A DNA stretch of 64,000 nucleotides from a virus, in IMG/VR virus record IMGVR_UViG_3300042402_002055, positions 54,407-118,406 of that record. One strand, written 5' to 3'. A program made the translations under genes and the position numbers. Below, in pieces: positions 36,882 to 46,433 of this stretch (positions are counted from its first letter, which is position 1; each line of letters opens with the position of its first letter). The notes under the pieces were generated by a model. That model was not told where the DNA came from, made no database searches, and saw only the letters and a list, made by a program, of their open reading frames with translations.

Positions 36882-37721
36882 ATGTTGTTAAAGAAAGGTG
36901 ATAATAATGAGAATGTAAAGTTAATGCAACAAAAGTTGGGCATTGAACCAGCTGTTACTAACTTTGGCCCAAAAACAGAAGCTGCAGTAAAAGCTTGGCA
37001 AGCTGCACATGGTTTAGATGCTGACGGAATAGTTGGTGATAAAACTTGGGCAATGATTATGGCAGAAGGCCAATCGGTTCCTGCTCCAGTAGAAACCCCA
37101 ATACCACAATCAACAGGTGGATTAAAATTAGAAAAATTAAAAGGACATATTCCAGATGCAGTAATCGCAATGATTCCTGATACTGCTGCTAAATTCCAAA
37201 TCAATACTCCATTAAGATTGGCACACTTCTTAGCACAATGTGGACATGAGAGTGGTGGATTTAGACTTACAAAAGAAAACTTAAACTATTCAGCTAAAGG
37301 TCTAATGGGTATATTCAAAAAGTATTTCCCAACTGAAGCTTTGGCAAAACAATACGAAAGACAACCTGCAAAAATTGCAAACAAAGTATATGGTGGTCGC
37401 ATGGGCAATGGTCCAGAAAGTAGTGGTGAAGGTGCAAAATATTGTGGTAGAGGATATATCCAATTGACAGGTAAAGATAACTACATTGCATTTGGTAAAT
37501 CAATCGGTGTAGATATGACATTTAATCCTGATTTAGTATCATCACAATACTCTTTATTATCAGCAGCATGGTTCTTTTCTAAAAACGGATTACATAAGAT
37601 GGCAGATGAAGGTGCAACCGATGCAGTAGTTACTAAGATTACTAAAAGAGTAAATGGTGGAACTATTGGATTGGCAGATAGAATCAAACACTTCAAAGAG
37701 TATTATCATTTATTGTCATAA
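36882..37721 (+). CDS. Endolysin: peptidoglycan-binding + GH19 lysozyme/chitinase
   Basis: A 279-residue lysis enzyme. Residues 1-62 are a PG_binding_1 domain (GPKTEAAVKAWQAAHGLDADGIVG). Residues 85-279 are a GH19-type domain with AQCGHESGGF near 120 (catalytic Glu) and YCGRGYIQLTGKDNY near 187. It cleaves peptidoglycan glycan strands. It has no signal peptide, so it needs a holin; a candidate is at 46434. TAATG overlap with the next gene. Confidence 0.93.
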   Translation: MLLKKGDNNENVKLMQQKLGIEPAVTNFGPKTEAAVKAWQAAHGLDADGIVGDKTWAMIMAEGQSVPAPVETPIPQSTGGLKLEKLKGHIPDAVIAMIPDTAAKFQINTPLRLAHFLAQCGHESGGFRLTKENLNYSAKGLMGIFKKYFPTEALAKQYERQPAKIANKVYGGRMGNGPESSGEGAKYCGRGYIQLTGKDNYIAFGKSIGVDMTFNPDLVSSQYSLLSAAWFFSKNGLHKMADEGATDAVVTKITKRVNGGTIGLADRIKHFKEYYHLLS

Positions 37722-38542
37722 TGGATAATAAAAAAAAGTTATATTGGAATAGTTGTTCGTTTCTGTATGCAGATATTATGTTTGGTAGTGATTATATCTT
37801 ATCAAAAGAAAGTCCATTATCTAAGCTATTTTATAATTTTGGTGAAGAAGGTAGTTTTATTGCATCTGGTATGGGGTCTAACAATGAGTCTATTTTTTTT
37901 AGAACTCTGATTGATTGTTCAAAAAATGATTTTGATTTTGTAATTATTGGTTGGTCACATCCTGAGAGAGCTTTGATTTTAGATAACCACATTGAGTTGG
38001 ATTTCGAAAAACTAAAAGAAGATTCAGAAAAAAAGTTTTTAGGTAATAGTAGACATGCAGATTTATATGGATATCAAAATTTAATACCAACTGGTGCATC
38101 TTACAATAATCACTTATTGAAATTTGAACCAAAAGGTACTGACGATACTATTTTGTATACAATATCATTACACAATTTTTTTAAGCAAAAAGGTATTCCA
38201 CATTTATTTTTAAATATGGGTAAATTGGATACAAATGTTTTATCTGCAAGAGAAAGTTGGTTGAATGGAATTGACTCTAAAAATTATTTGTCAATAAATG
38301 ATAATGATAGTATTTTAGAAAAAATGAGTTTTTGTTTTACGGAATATTATGGTAAAAAGGCAGAAAAAATAGTAGTAAAAGATGGTGACATTCACAAGTA
38401 TAATACATTGGTTGGTAATAGTGATAAAGAATATGCAAAAACTGGTTGGATAATGGATATCGGCGGCCACCTCGGAAAATTGGCATACAATGATTTATTT
38501 AATTTAATTTCGAATCATATACAAAAAAATAATTTGGTGTAG
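37721..38542 (+). CDS. SGNH-like protein 5 (most diverged)
   Basis: A 273-residue protein whose landmarks align with the SGNH set: WNSCSFLYAD near residue 9, ASGMGSNNESIFFRT near 49 and DIGGHLGKLAYNDLF near 245. Block I lacks the Gly before Cys-Ser. Catalytic competence is therefore less certain than in the others. It is inserted right after the endolysin. Confidence 0.5.
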   Translation: MDNKKKLYWNSCSFLYADIMFGSDYILSKESPLSKLFYNFGEEGSFIASGMGSNNESIFFRTLIDCSKNDFDFVIIGWSHPERALILDNHIELDFEKLKEDSEKKFLGNSRHADLYGYQNLIPTGASYNNHLLKFEPKGTDDTILYTISLHNFFKQKGIPHLFLNMGKLDTNVLSARESWLNGIDSKNYLSINDNDSILEKMSFCFTEYYGKKAEKIVVKDGDIHKYNTLVGNSDKEYAKTGWIMDIGGHLGKLAYNDLFNLISNHIQKNNLV

Positions 38543-38564
38543 TTAAATTATTTTCGTATATTAG
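38533..38564 (+). promoter_or_regulatory. Phage promoter giving a likely leaderless mRNA
   Basis: TTTGGTGT at 38533 and TCGTATATTA with TATATTA at 38557, offset 24. ATG 38569 is only five bases past the -10, so transcription should start at or next to the start codon. Confidence 0.78.
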
Positions 38565-38568
38565 AAAT

Positions 38569-38760
38569 ATGGAAAAATTTAAAATTACATTTAATGTTAT
38601 AATTGTGACTTGTGTCATAGGATTGGCAATATCATACTTAACTCAATTAATAGAAGTAATACCAAATGTATCTTTTTTAGAAGGTGTCGGTATTTATTGT
38701 CTTTGGACTCCAATTCATCATTATTTGAATACTTTAGGCAAAGATAACACAGATTACTAA
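38569..38760 (+). CDS. Small two-helix membrane protein
   Basis: A 63-residue protein with hydrophobic stretches at residues 7-24 and about 35-48. Not recognised. It has a dedicated promoter and little or no leader. Its size fits a holin- or antiholin-like protein, but nothing specific proves this. Confidence 0.65.
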   Translation: MEKFKITFNVIIVTCVIGLAISYLTQLIEVIPNVSFLEGVGIYCLWTPIHHYLNTLGKDNTDY

Positions 38761-38778
38761 TGATTTAGGGGATTGTTT

Positions 38779-38790
38779 TATATTTATATT
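38779..38790 (+). promoter_or_regulatory. Candidate late-type promoter motif TATATTTATATT
   Basis: Exact copy of the 12-mer 23 bases before ATG 38814. Confidence 0.5.
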
Positions 38791-38813
38791 CGTAAAGTTA
38801 AAATCGTTTATAA

Positions 38814-39464
38814 ATGAAGGCAAAATTATTAGAATTTAAAGAAAATTGGAATGATATATTGATATCATTTCTTGCATACATTGGAGTAGCATGGGTAATA
38901 GTTGCATTACTATTCCAACTTACAATGGTTGGTATGCATTATAGTGGAAGTGATATTCCTACTCAAGTTGGAAATTGGTTTGACCACAAATTTAATGGAA
39001 CATTCAAAAATAGTCCAGAAAATATTATGTATGTAGCCGAAGACCATATTTGGGTTGAGAGTGTTACAAATCAAGTTAAAATAGGAAAATTAGCTGGAAA
39101 TAGAAAATTAGAATTCGGTGTAAAGAATATATTAGAAGAATATTTGCAAGATAAAGGTTATGACATCACCCCATCTGCAACTTACAAATTGAAAGTGGAT
39201 ATTATATTTTTAGATGTATTAACGACTAAAAAGAATGTGTCGGTATTTCATAGTAACGAACAAGAAGTTGTTATCCGTTTAAGAGGAACACTTTACAAAG
39301 ATGGTAAAAAAGAAAAAGAGGTTATGGTTGAAGAAAGTTCATCAGAAATCTCTATGTCAACTCTCATAGTAGATGAAGGTGGAAAGTTCAATCAAACTTC
39401 GTTAAGTAATGCACTTAAAAAAGGTTCCGGTCAACTTATCACCAAACTATTAGGAGAAAAATAA
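38814..39464 (+). CDS. Membrane-anchored protein of unknown function
   Basis: A 216-residue protein with one strong transmembrane segment (residues 16-38, FLAYIGVAWVIVALLFQL). The following domain contains NILEEYLQDKGYDITPSATYKL and a strand-rich second half. A domain that pairs a variable-degenerate helix with a long beta-sheet resembles small envelope lipoprotein domains that work beside CsgG-type channels. This is a weak structural guess. It precedes the two large exported proteins. Confidence 0.7.
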   Translation: MKAKLLEFKENWNDILISFLAYIGVAWVIVALLFQLTMVGMHYSGSDIPTQVGNWFDHKFNGTFKNSPENIMYVAEDHIWVESVTNQVKIGKLAGNRKLEFGVKNILEEYLQDKGYDITPSATYKLKVDIIFLDVLTTKKNVSVFHSNEQEVVIRLRGTLYKDGKKEKEVMVEESSSEISMSTLIVDEGGKFNQTSLSNALKKGSGQLITKLLGEK

Positions 39465-41110
39465 TGAAAAAAATCATATTATTTATTGGGGTATTTTTAT
39501 TAGTATCCCTATCGGCATTTAGTCAATTAACAATCAGTCAGTCATTATCACCAACAACCGGATTAAAGGTAGGTGACACTATAAGTGTTAAATATACTTT
39601 GACAAAAGGAGATACTATTGTTAATCCTCGTTATCTTTGGTTTAGATACCAATATAACAATAAGGCATTGACATATCTTTCAACTGAATTTAATCAGGGT
39701 ACATCAACTCAAACATTCTACACCGGTTGGACTAGTTATAAGTTCACTCCAAATGTGGGTGCAAGTGATAACGCTTTGAATTTACAATATACACTGAGTC
39801 CTTGGAATTATGCAGTAAATGCAGATTGGAATATTGGTCAATTGACAATTCAAAGAGCAGACCGTTCTATCACCGGATTGTTGGCAACACAAAAATATAT
39901 CTTAAAAGACCAAAATACTTATAACAACATTTTCAAAATAGACTTAGCAACTGGTACTGATACAACTGGTGCAAATGTTGGAACTATTACTGGTGGTGGG
40001 TTTTCATCTATATCAAATGTAACGGGTAATACATCACAATTCAAAGTTAGAGTTTTGTTTCCATCGGGATATTCAATTACTGACCACAATGTTCAATTGA
40101 TGAGATTGAAATCAGATGGTAGTGGTGATATAGACTGGTCACAACAACCAATTACACAAGCTGCATTGGATGCAAGTGGTGAGGTAATATTCACATCAGG
40201 TATTAAAGTTGGTGATAGTGTTGGTGTATTTGTATCACCTGCTTCTCAAAAGACTTGGATGAATAATGTAATCACGGTTTCAGATGCATATAAAGCATTC
40301 TTAGGACACTCTCAAACTGATATTAGTGGAACTGCAAACTTCTTTACAAGACCTGTTTTAGAAAGAAAAATAGGTAATGTAACAAAGAACGATATGACAT
40401 TCAACGAAGCTGACTCATACAATCTATTTGCATATGTAATCGGACAAGATGTATCTACAAATGCATTTATTCCAACATCAACTTCAACTTCGTGGAGATG
40501 GCATAGTGGTTTATTAAATCAAAGTTGGTTGGATGGTGTTACTAAGAATAGAGTATATGTTACAACTCCATCACAAACCGTTGATGTGGTATTTGCATGG
40601 GGTGGTGACTTAAACTGGTCACACTCATCTCATCCTGACACAATTGCAACTAGAATTACACAAGGTAATTTTACAAACTCAATAAACGATAGAAACTTCC
40701 AATCATTTTCAGTAAAATCAATGTCATATACTCAACCTACATTTGAAAAGGCAACATTGGGTATTAACTCTACTTTGGAAAATGGTAAAGTTGTATTAAC
40801 TGCAACATTGACAAAAGAAGGGTTAGCAGGTTTACAAGTTATTATGAATTATGACGAAAGTAAATTAACTTTGGATAATGTTTCATTTGATGCAGGTTCT
40901 ACAATTACAAACTTTTCAACTCGTGATGGTAATAGATTAACATTTGGTTCAATAGACCAATTAAAGACGGCAAGAATCAAAGTGGGAACACCATATAGAT
41001 TAGTATTCACACCAAAAGAAACTTTAACAAATACTGCAGGTTTATTCTTTTTCATATTAGCAGATGCAGTAGATGGTTTGGGTAAAAAAGTTGATTTGAC
41101 AATAGAATAA
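39464..41110 (+). CDS. Exported protein with dockerin-like and cohesin-like regions
   Basis: A 548-residue protein with signal peptide KKIILFIGVFLLVSLSAFSQ. The N-terminal half is beta-rich. Around residues 270-330, VSDAYKAFLGHSQ and MTFNEADSYNLFAYVIG resemble the paired calcium loops of dockerins. Residues 440-545 (LEGxVVLTATL-like text, GLAGLQVIMNYDESKLTLDNV) resemble a cohesin fold. The next gene has the same layout. Predicted to be secreted to or beyond the outer membrane; function unknown. Confidence 0.75.
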   Translation: MKKIILFIGVFLLVSLSAFSQLTISQSLSPTTGLKVGDTISVKYTLTKGDTIVNPRYLWFRYQYNNKALTYLSTEFNQGTSTQTFYTGWTSYKFTPNVGASDNALNLQYTLSPWNYAVNADWNIGQLTIQRADRSITGLLATQKYILKDQNTYNNIFKIDLATGTDTTGANVGTITGGGFSSISNVTGNTSQFKVRVLFPSGYSITDHNVQLMRLKSDGSGDIDWSQQPITQAALDASGEVIFTSGIKVGDSVGVFVSPASQKTWMNNVITVSDAYKAFLGHSQTDISGTANFFTRPVLERKIGNVTKNDMTFNEADSYNLFAYVIGQDVSTNAFIPTSTSTSWRWHSGLLNQSWLDGVTKNRVYVTTPSQTVDVVFAWGGDLNWSHSSHPDTIATRITQGNFTNSINDRNFQSFSVKSMSYTQPTFEKATLGINSTLENGKVVLTATLTKEGLAGLQVIMNYDESKLTLDNVSFDAGSTITNFSTRDGNRLTFGSIDQLKTARIKVGTPYRLVFTPKETLTNTAGLFFFILADAVDGLGKKVDLTIE

Positions 41111-41111
41111 T

Positions 41112-43430
41112 ATGAAACACTTATTAGTTACATTATTTTTACTTATATCATTTTTAGGGTTCGGACAGAGTGTATCTGCTCCGGACTCTAAATCATTTAT
41201 ACCATCTACAAATGGACAAGATGCAAGTGGATTTGTATTGAGTGGGTTTGGTGCAACATCTACTTTACTTGCTTCAATCAGTTTAGTTAATCCACCAACC
41301 GGTACAACATTTGTATTAAACACAACAACAGGCCTAACCGCAGCAAGTGGATTTACTTTAAGTGGTAATAAGACTCGTTTAGTAGTAACGGGAACAATGG
41401 TAGATATTAACACCGCATTGGCATCACTTAAAGTAAACACAGGTTCTATAAAAGGAAATGTTTTATTATCTGTGGCAGCAACAATCAATCCAACGGGATA
41501 TTTCTACAATGGTGTAAACGGACATTTTTATAGACCAATATCAACCGGAGCAACTTATACAAACGCAAGAATTTTATCCGAAGCAACAACATTCAAAGGA
41601 CAAAAAGGATATTTAGTAACAATCACTTCCGCAGATGAAGATTTGTTTATTTTTAATAATGTTCCACAAAGTAGTATTTGGTTTGCACTAACGGATGAAG
41701 AAACGGAAGGTCAATGGAAAATTGATGCCGGTCCTGAAAAAGGAACTCTAATCAAAACATCAAACGGGCAAACTGAAGGAAACATACAAGGACAATACAA
41801 TAACTGGGCAGGTGGTGAACCAAACAATAGTGGTAACGAAGATTATGCAGTAACTAAATGGGGTGGTGGTTCTCAATGGAATGATTTACCAAATGGGTTT
41901 AGTTGTGCTTATGTAATTGAATTTGGAACTTGGACTAATCCAGATGATGCAACATTTACAGAGTTTTATACTAATTCAGTAACTCACTCAAACGGAGAAG
42001 TCCTAACTGCACGATTCAATTTTGACTTTGGTAGTAATGTGGATGAAACTAAATTTTCAGCAAAAGCAAACACATATAAAAATAATATATGGGATGTAAC
42101 AACCAACGCATCAAGAACATTAAGTGGATTAGGTAAAGCAGATATTACAAATGATTTAGATACTACCAAATACCCAACAGGAACTAAATATGTAAACTTA
42201 ACACCTGGTGAAATTGAATTTTGTGTTATATACGAATACGATGTAACCAATAAAAGATATAGAGTTGGTTTAGATAGTAGATTATGGGAATACACACAAA
42301 ACGCTCCGGTATGGAATGATGTAAAAAACTTAAAACTTTTTGATTTATACAACGGACCAGTAATACCAAATTCAACTGGAAGTGGTGATGTTTGGTGGAA
42401 TGAATATTACATTTATACTGATACTCAATTTAATTATGCAAATTCAACATATCAATCAAATTTAAGAAATGGTGGTGGTTATTATGCATTAAAATTGGCA
42501 TCAACTTTTACATTTGGTGATAATACATCATTGGTACAACATGGTATTGATGTGATACCAAACTCACAAACGGAATTAAACACTTTGTATAGTAGTATTG
42601 TTAGTGTAGCTGATGTGTATTTGGCATTTAAGGAATTGTCAAATGGTGGGTTGTTTGGTAATGAAACTGGTAATGAGTTTGGATATGGTATTCAATATAT
42701 GAACGCCGATGTAAATGGTGATGGTTTATTTAATGAAGCAGATACATATAAATTACTGCAACATTTAACGGGTGTAGAATCACTTACACAATATTCAACA
42801 TTAACATATTTGATGAAACTATATGGTAAATCGGAATATGATGGTATTACAAAATCAAATTGGAATACACAATTCAATTCAACGAGAAGTTTATACCCAT
42901 TCAGTTTAAATACCGGAACACTTAATAACACATATAATGTTAGTGTAAGTTGGAGAGGTGATGTAAATCTTTCACATTCAGCAATACCTGTGGTTAATAC
43001 AACCGCAAGCAATTCGGTTAGAAGTAGTATGAGTGTTAAAACAATGAGTTCACCAATATCAAACGAAATCAACGCATCAATCATAACTGAAATAATAGGT
43101 GATAGTGTTTATGCATATATTACAATAGACCCACTACAACAAGAATTAGTAGGAACTCAATTACATTTAAATTATGATAATAGTTTGTTAAAGTTTGGTA
43201 GTGTATCTTATAAAACAATAGGTTCACCAACCAATTACGGAACGGACAAAAGTGATTATGTGAATTTTGGTTCATTGATTACCGATGGTGGTGTTTTGAA
43301 TAACACAACGGAATATAAAATTACATTTACAACTAAAACAAAATTGGATAATATATTGGGATTGGTTTCGGTTGGATTTATGGATGCAGTTAACAAAAGT
43401 GGGAAAACATTAAAAATAATAATGAAATAA
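41112..43430 (+). CDS. Exported C-type-lectin protein with dockerin- and cohesin-like regions
   Basis: A 772-residue protein with signal peptide KHLLVTLFLLISFLGFGQ. A C-type lectin domain lies at about residues 145-275: SIWFALTDEETEGQW, NNWAGGEPNNSGNEDY with the sugar-binding EPN motif, and QWNDLPNGFSCAYVIEF. A dockerin-like NADVNGDGLFNEADTYKLLQHLTG is near 535-558, followed by a cohesin-like C-terminus (VGTQLHLNYDNSLLKFGSVS). It probably binds carbohydrate at the cell surface or on the virion. Paralogous in its last third to the preceding gene. Confidence 0.82.
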   Translation: MKHLLVTLFLLISFLGFGQSVSAPDSKSFIPSTNGQDASGFVLSGFGATSTLLASISLVNPPTGTTFVLNTTTGLTAASGFTLSGNKTRLVVTGTMVDINTALASLKVNTGSIKGNVLLSVAATINPTGYFYNGVNGHFYRPISTGATYTNARILSEATTFKGQKGYLVTITSADEDLFIFNNVPQSSIWFALTDEETEGQWKIDAGPEKGTLIKTSNGQTEGNIQGQYNNWAGGEPNNSGNEDYAVTKWGGGSQWNDLPNGFSCAYVIEFGTWTNPDDATFTEFYTNSVTHSNGEVLTARFNFDFGSNVDETKFSAKANTYKNNIWDVTTNASRTLSGLGKADITNDLDTTKYPTGTKYVNLTPGEIEFCVIYEYDVTNKRYRVGLDSRLWEYTQNAPVWNDVKNLKLFDLYNGPVIPNSTGSGDVWWNEYYIYTDTQFNYANSTYQSNLRNGGGYYALKLASTFTFGDNTSLVQHGIDVIPNSQTELNTLYSSIVSVADVYLAFKELSNGGLFGNETGNEFGYGIQYMNADVNGDGLFNEADTYKLLQHLTGVESLTQYSTLTYLMKLYGKSEYDGITKSNWNTQFNSTRSLYPFSLNTGTLNNTYNVSVSWRGDVNLSHSAIPVVNTTASNSVRSSMSVKTMSSPISNEINASIITEIIGDSVYAYITIDPLQQELVGTQLHLNYDNSLLKFGSVSYKTIGSPTNYGTDKSDYVNFGSLITDGGVLNNTTEYKITFTTKTKLDNILGLVSVGFMDAVNKSGKTLKIIMK

Positions 43431-43443
43431 AAAACTAAAAATT

Positions 43444-43740
43444 ATGAATGTATCGTTTGATTATAATGAAATGAAGAATTTTATATCACACACAGGTAAA
43501 TATAAAATTGTAAATGTTAAGTGTTTTATTCAAGTTCCTAGTAGTTGGTATAATCAATTTAGAAGAGAAGAAGAAGAAGTAGAGATGGAAGTGGCTTACC
43601 TAATAGATGATATTGAGACTGAAAAATGGATATTTGACGAAAGATATAGAAAAAGAAAAGACGAACTTATGAGATGGAGTATCGAATCAGTTTTTTACAG
43701 AGAATTCAAAAGTAAAATATTAGATTTATTATATAAATGA
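43444..43740 (+). CDS. Hypothetical protein
   Basis: A 98-residue charged protein (RREEEEVEMEVAYLIDDIETE in the middle). No signal peptide although all neighbours are exported. ATGA overlap with the beta-barrel gene. Not recognised. Confidence 0.65.
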   Translation: MNVSFDYNEMKNFISHTGKYKIVNVKCFIQVPSSWYNQFRREEEEVEMEVAYLIDDIETEKWIFDERYRKRKDELMRWSIESVFYREFKSKILDLLYK

Positions 43741-44630
43741 AAAAACTATTATTAATCATATCGTTAGTTTTAATTGGGTTTGTTGCAAACTCACAAATCC
43801 AAAAACCTGATACATTACAACTATCTGCAAAGGAACTATTTGGAGAAAGTGATGATTGGAACGATGTGGGTATATTACAATCATATGTTAATTTTTCAAA
43901 AGATGTACTTTCATCATCAAATCTTTCAATTGGTGTAATTGGTAGACAAGTATCAACTACTCTTAATTTTGGATACCATAAATCATCTTTAAATGGACAA
44001 TGGGGACATTCATTTGCAGCATCAATAAATCCTATATGGAACTATTATGGTGTGGGATATGGACTTAGTAGAAATACAGAAAAAAGAACAACAACAATAC
44101 AAACATTTTATTCTACGGACTTTGATTTCCAAAAAGATATTAACCTATCTTTTATAGATGTTTTTAGAACTAAAAAATGGGGAACATTCGGTTATAGTTT
44201 AACGGCATCAAAATCATTTTGGGGAACTTATCAGGGTGAGTGGGAAGGGAAATACACGGTAGATGAAAATGGTGATTTTAAAGATTTAATATATCCACAA
44301 ATGCCCGCATCATCCGAACTTACTTATAGAGGTATGGTGATGTACACTTACACATTGAAAACAAAGAGGGTAGATATTTCACCGCAAGTATTTGCAATGA
44401 GTGATGTATATAAAGTATTTAAAGATGGAACTGAATCGGATTTAACATATGTAGATGATTTTAATTTGGACTTATATTATGGTGTATCTATGGATTGGAA
44501 AATAACTAAAAGATTTGTATTAAATACCAATATCAGATATAACACAACTTGGGATAAATTAAGTGAATCGGTTGGATATAAAAAGAGTAACCCAATCCTA
44601 TTTATGATAGGAACAAACTTTCAATTTTAA
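43737..44630 (+). CDS. Outer-membrane beta-barrel protein
   Basis: A 297-residue protein with signal peptide KKLLLIISLVLIGFVANSQ, alternating aromatic/polar strands and a C-terminal phenylalanine (IGTNFQF), the signature recognised by the outer-membrane insertion machinery. The C-terminal strands (ISPQVFAMS..., WKITKRFVLNTNIRYN) align with the end of the 47794 protein, so the two barrels are paralogues. Channel or adhesin role unknown. Confidence 0.8.
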   Translation: MKKLLLIISLVLIGFVANSQIQKPDTLQLSAKELFGESDDWNDVGILQSYVNFSKDVLSSSNLSIGVIGRQVSTTLNFGYHKSSLNGQWGHSFAASINPIWNYYGVGYGLSRNTEKRTTTIQTFYSTDFDFQKDINLSFIDVFRTKKWGTFGYSLTASKSFWGTYQGEWEGKYTVDENGDFKDLIYPQMPASSELTYRGMVMYTYTLKTKRVDISPQVFAMSDVYKVFKDGTESDLTYVDDFNLDLYYGVSMDWKITKRFVLNTNIRYNTTWDKLSESVGYKKSNPILFMIGTNFQF

Positions 44631-45001
44631 TGAGTAAAAAAGATTTAATATCATTCATAGTAATTTATTTCTTAACCACATTTGTAATATTATTTAGTGG
44701 TTGTAGAAAAACACAAGTTATGCCTACACCACAACCTGTTATAAACATATTTAGTGTTAAAGAAAGTAGTGTTGAAAACGGACAAGAAATACAATTTGAA
44801 TTAATTAAAAATGGTGTCTATACATTGACTTTGGGTGATAGTGTGAATAACCAAGTTTTGACAAGAGAAAGATTTATCGGACAAATTGGACAAAATAAAA
44901 AGAAAATATACACTAAATCACTTTCAGTTAAATATTTATATCTGTTATTGGAGGATGAGAACAAAAGTAAAGTAGGAAAAACAATAATAATAGTAAAGTA
45001 A
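44630..45001 (+). CDS. Lipoprotein
   Basis: A 123-residue protein with an N-terminal hydrophobic segment ending in the lipobox LFSGC at residues 23-27 and a mature part of beta strands. Acylated at Cys and probably anchored in the outer membrane. TAATG overlap with the barrel gene suggests that the two are made together. Confidence 0.75.
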   Translation: MSKKDLISFIVIYFLTTFVILFSGCRKTQVMPTPQPVINIFSVKESSVENGQEIQFELIKNGVYTLTLGDSVNNQVLTRERFIGQIGQNKKKIYTKSLSVKYLYLLLEDENKSKVGKTIIIVK

Positions 45002-45002
45002 A

Positions 45003-45386
45003 ATGAGAAAAATCGACAAAATTTTAGGATTGGGATTTTTGGTAACCCTTTTGGCATTGAGTTGTAGAAAGATAGACTTACCTGCACCAGTTGCACAAGA
45101 ATTACCAACGGAATTAAAAATATCAAATTCAGTAGGTATTAAATTACAAACCGCATTCGTAACATCAGAAGTTGCAATGAATGTAAAAAGTGATGTAGCA
45201 CAAACTGTGACTATTAGAATATTTGATATTGCAAACAAAGTTGTATCAAAATCTACAAGTGATGTAAATGTGGGTGACAATGTATTAAAAGTATATACAA
45301 ATGCACTACCATCATCTGCTTATAGAATTGGAATATATGATATGAGTGGTAAACAATTAGGAATAACAGATTTTAACAAATTATAA
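45003..45386 (+). CDS. Lipoprotein with sorting-domain-like C-terminus
   Basis: A 127-residue lipoprotein (lipobox LALSC, residues 17-21). The mature part reads VTIRIFDIANKVVSKS and YRIGIYDMSGKQLG. This is the text of the type-A C-terminal domains that direct Bacteroidota proteins to the type IX secretion system, here present as nearly the whole protein. T9SS involvement is inference. Confidence 0.72.
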   Translation: MRKIDKILGLGFLVTLLALSCRKIDLPAPVAQELPTELKISNSVGIKLQTAFVTSEVAMNVKSDVAQTVTIRIFDIANKVVSKSTSDVNVGDNVLKVYTNALPSSAYRIGIYDMSGKQLGITDFNKL

Positions 45387-45398
45387 AAACAACAATTT

Positions 45399-45710
45399 AT
45401 GTCAGAAGAAGTAGAAAAATCAGAAACAACCGGTGGTTCAATTAAGAATATACTTATCGGTTTAGTATCAACAATCACATTAGGTGTGGGTGGTTGGTTC
45501 ACAACAAAGTTAACAGGTGGTGACGAAAAAGAAGCTCCAGTTCAACAAGCAGCTCCAGTAATTAACATTACAAATTCTAACCAACAAGCACAATCTGCAG
45601 GTGGAACAACTAAAGTTATCGAAAGAGAAAGAGTAGTTGAAAAAGAAAAACCAGCTCCAAAACCTAAAAAGGAAGCAGACGAGTTCAAAGAGAAACCAGC
45701 AGCTTGGTAA
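45399..45710 (+). CDS. Small membrane protein with charged tail
   Basis: A 103-residue protein with one hydrophobic segment (SIKNILIGLVSTITLGVGGWF, residues 14-34), then a Gln/Ala/Asn linker and a Lys/Glu/Pro-rich tail. No lipobox. Its place before two further membrane proteins suggests a lysis or envelope complex. Confidence 0.68.
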   Translation: MSEEVEKSETTGGSIKNILIGLVSTITLGVGGWFTTKLTGGDEKEAPVQQAAPVINITNSNQQAQSAGGTTKVIERERVVEKEKPAPKPKKEADEFKEKPAAW

Positions 45711-45736
45711 TTTAGAAAATTAAAAATTTATATAAA

Positions 45737-46396
45737 ATGGCAGAACAACAACCAAGTGGTTTTAAAGACCTATTGAGTAATATGATGAAACGCAGATGGT
45801 ACATTACTGCGTTAGTATTGGGAGGATTTATGTTTATTATAGGAGGAATGTTCTTTGCTATATTTTCTAAATCAGAAATAGCAGGAGAGTGGAAAGAACT
45901 TCTATTATTGTTATTGGGAGCATTCATTGGTAGTTATGGTAAAATCATTGACTATTGGTTTAGTGATACTGATAAGGACAAAATGTTAGTTCAAAAGATG
46001 GATGAGGAAGATGGTACATCATTAAGCAACACCGCTGATATGCCAGTAACTCCACCAAACAACACTCCATTAATTCCAGATGCATTTGTACAAGCTGCAA
46101 AAAACGCACATGAAATCAATTTAATCGAAGCAAACAAAGTAGATGTAAAATCGGAACCAAATAATCCACAACATATCGAAACCCCTTTCAAACCACAACC
46201 AAGAACAGGCGTAGAGGTAGACGAAGATGGTGATGGTGTAATGGATGGTATTGATTTTGATGGTGATGGTAAGATTGATATGTATTTTGCACATAGACAA
46301 TGTGAACATATTTGGGGTGATGTGGATGGAGATGGTGATGAAGAATGTTTGAAGTGTGGAAAGATTAAAGATGAAGATGCTGAAATGGCAGGATAA
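45737..46396 (+). CDS. Two-TM protein with calcium-loop and zinc-like motifs
   Basis: A 219-residue protein. Hydrophobic helices lie at about residues 20-44 and 53-70. A linker rich in Pro/Asn follows, and the C-terminus has repeated DxDGDG loops (DEDGDGVMDGIDFDGDGKID, then DVDGDGDEEC). Interleaved CEHIW...CLKCG could bind zinc. DxDGDG repeats are thrombospondin-3/dockerin-type calcium sites, rare next to a phage holin candidate. Confidence 0.72.
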   Translation: MAEQQPSGFKDLLSNMMKRRWYITALVLGGFMFIIGGMFFAIFSKSEIAGEWKELLLLLLGAFIGSYGKIIDYWFSDTDKDKMLVQKMDEEDGTSLSNTADMPVTPPNNTPLIPDAFVQAAKNAHEINLIEANKVDVKSEPNNPQHIETPFKPQPRTGVEVDEDGDGVMDGIDFDGDGKIDMYFAHRQCEHIWGDVDGDGDEECLKCGKIKDEDAEMAG

Positions 46397-46433
46397 ATCG
46401 GTTACATAGTATTAACAATTTAAATTAAAAACT

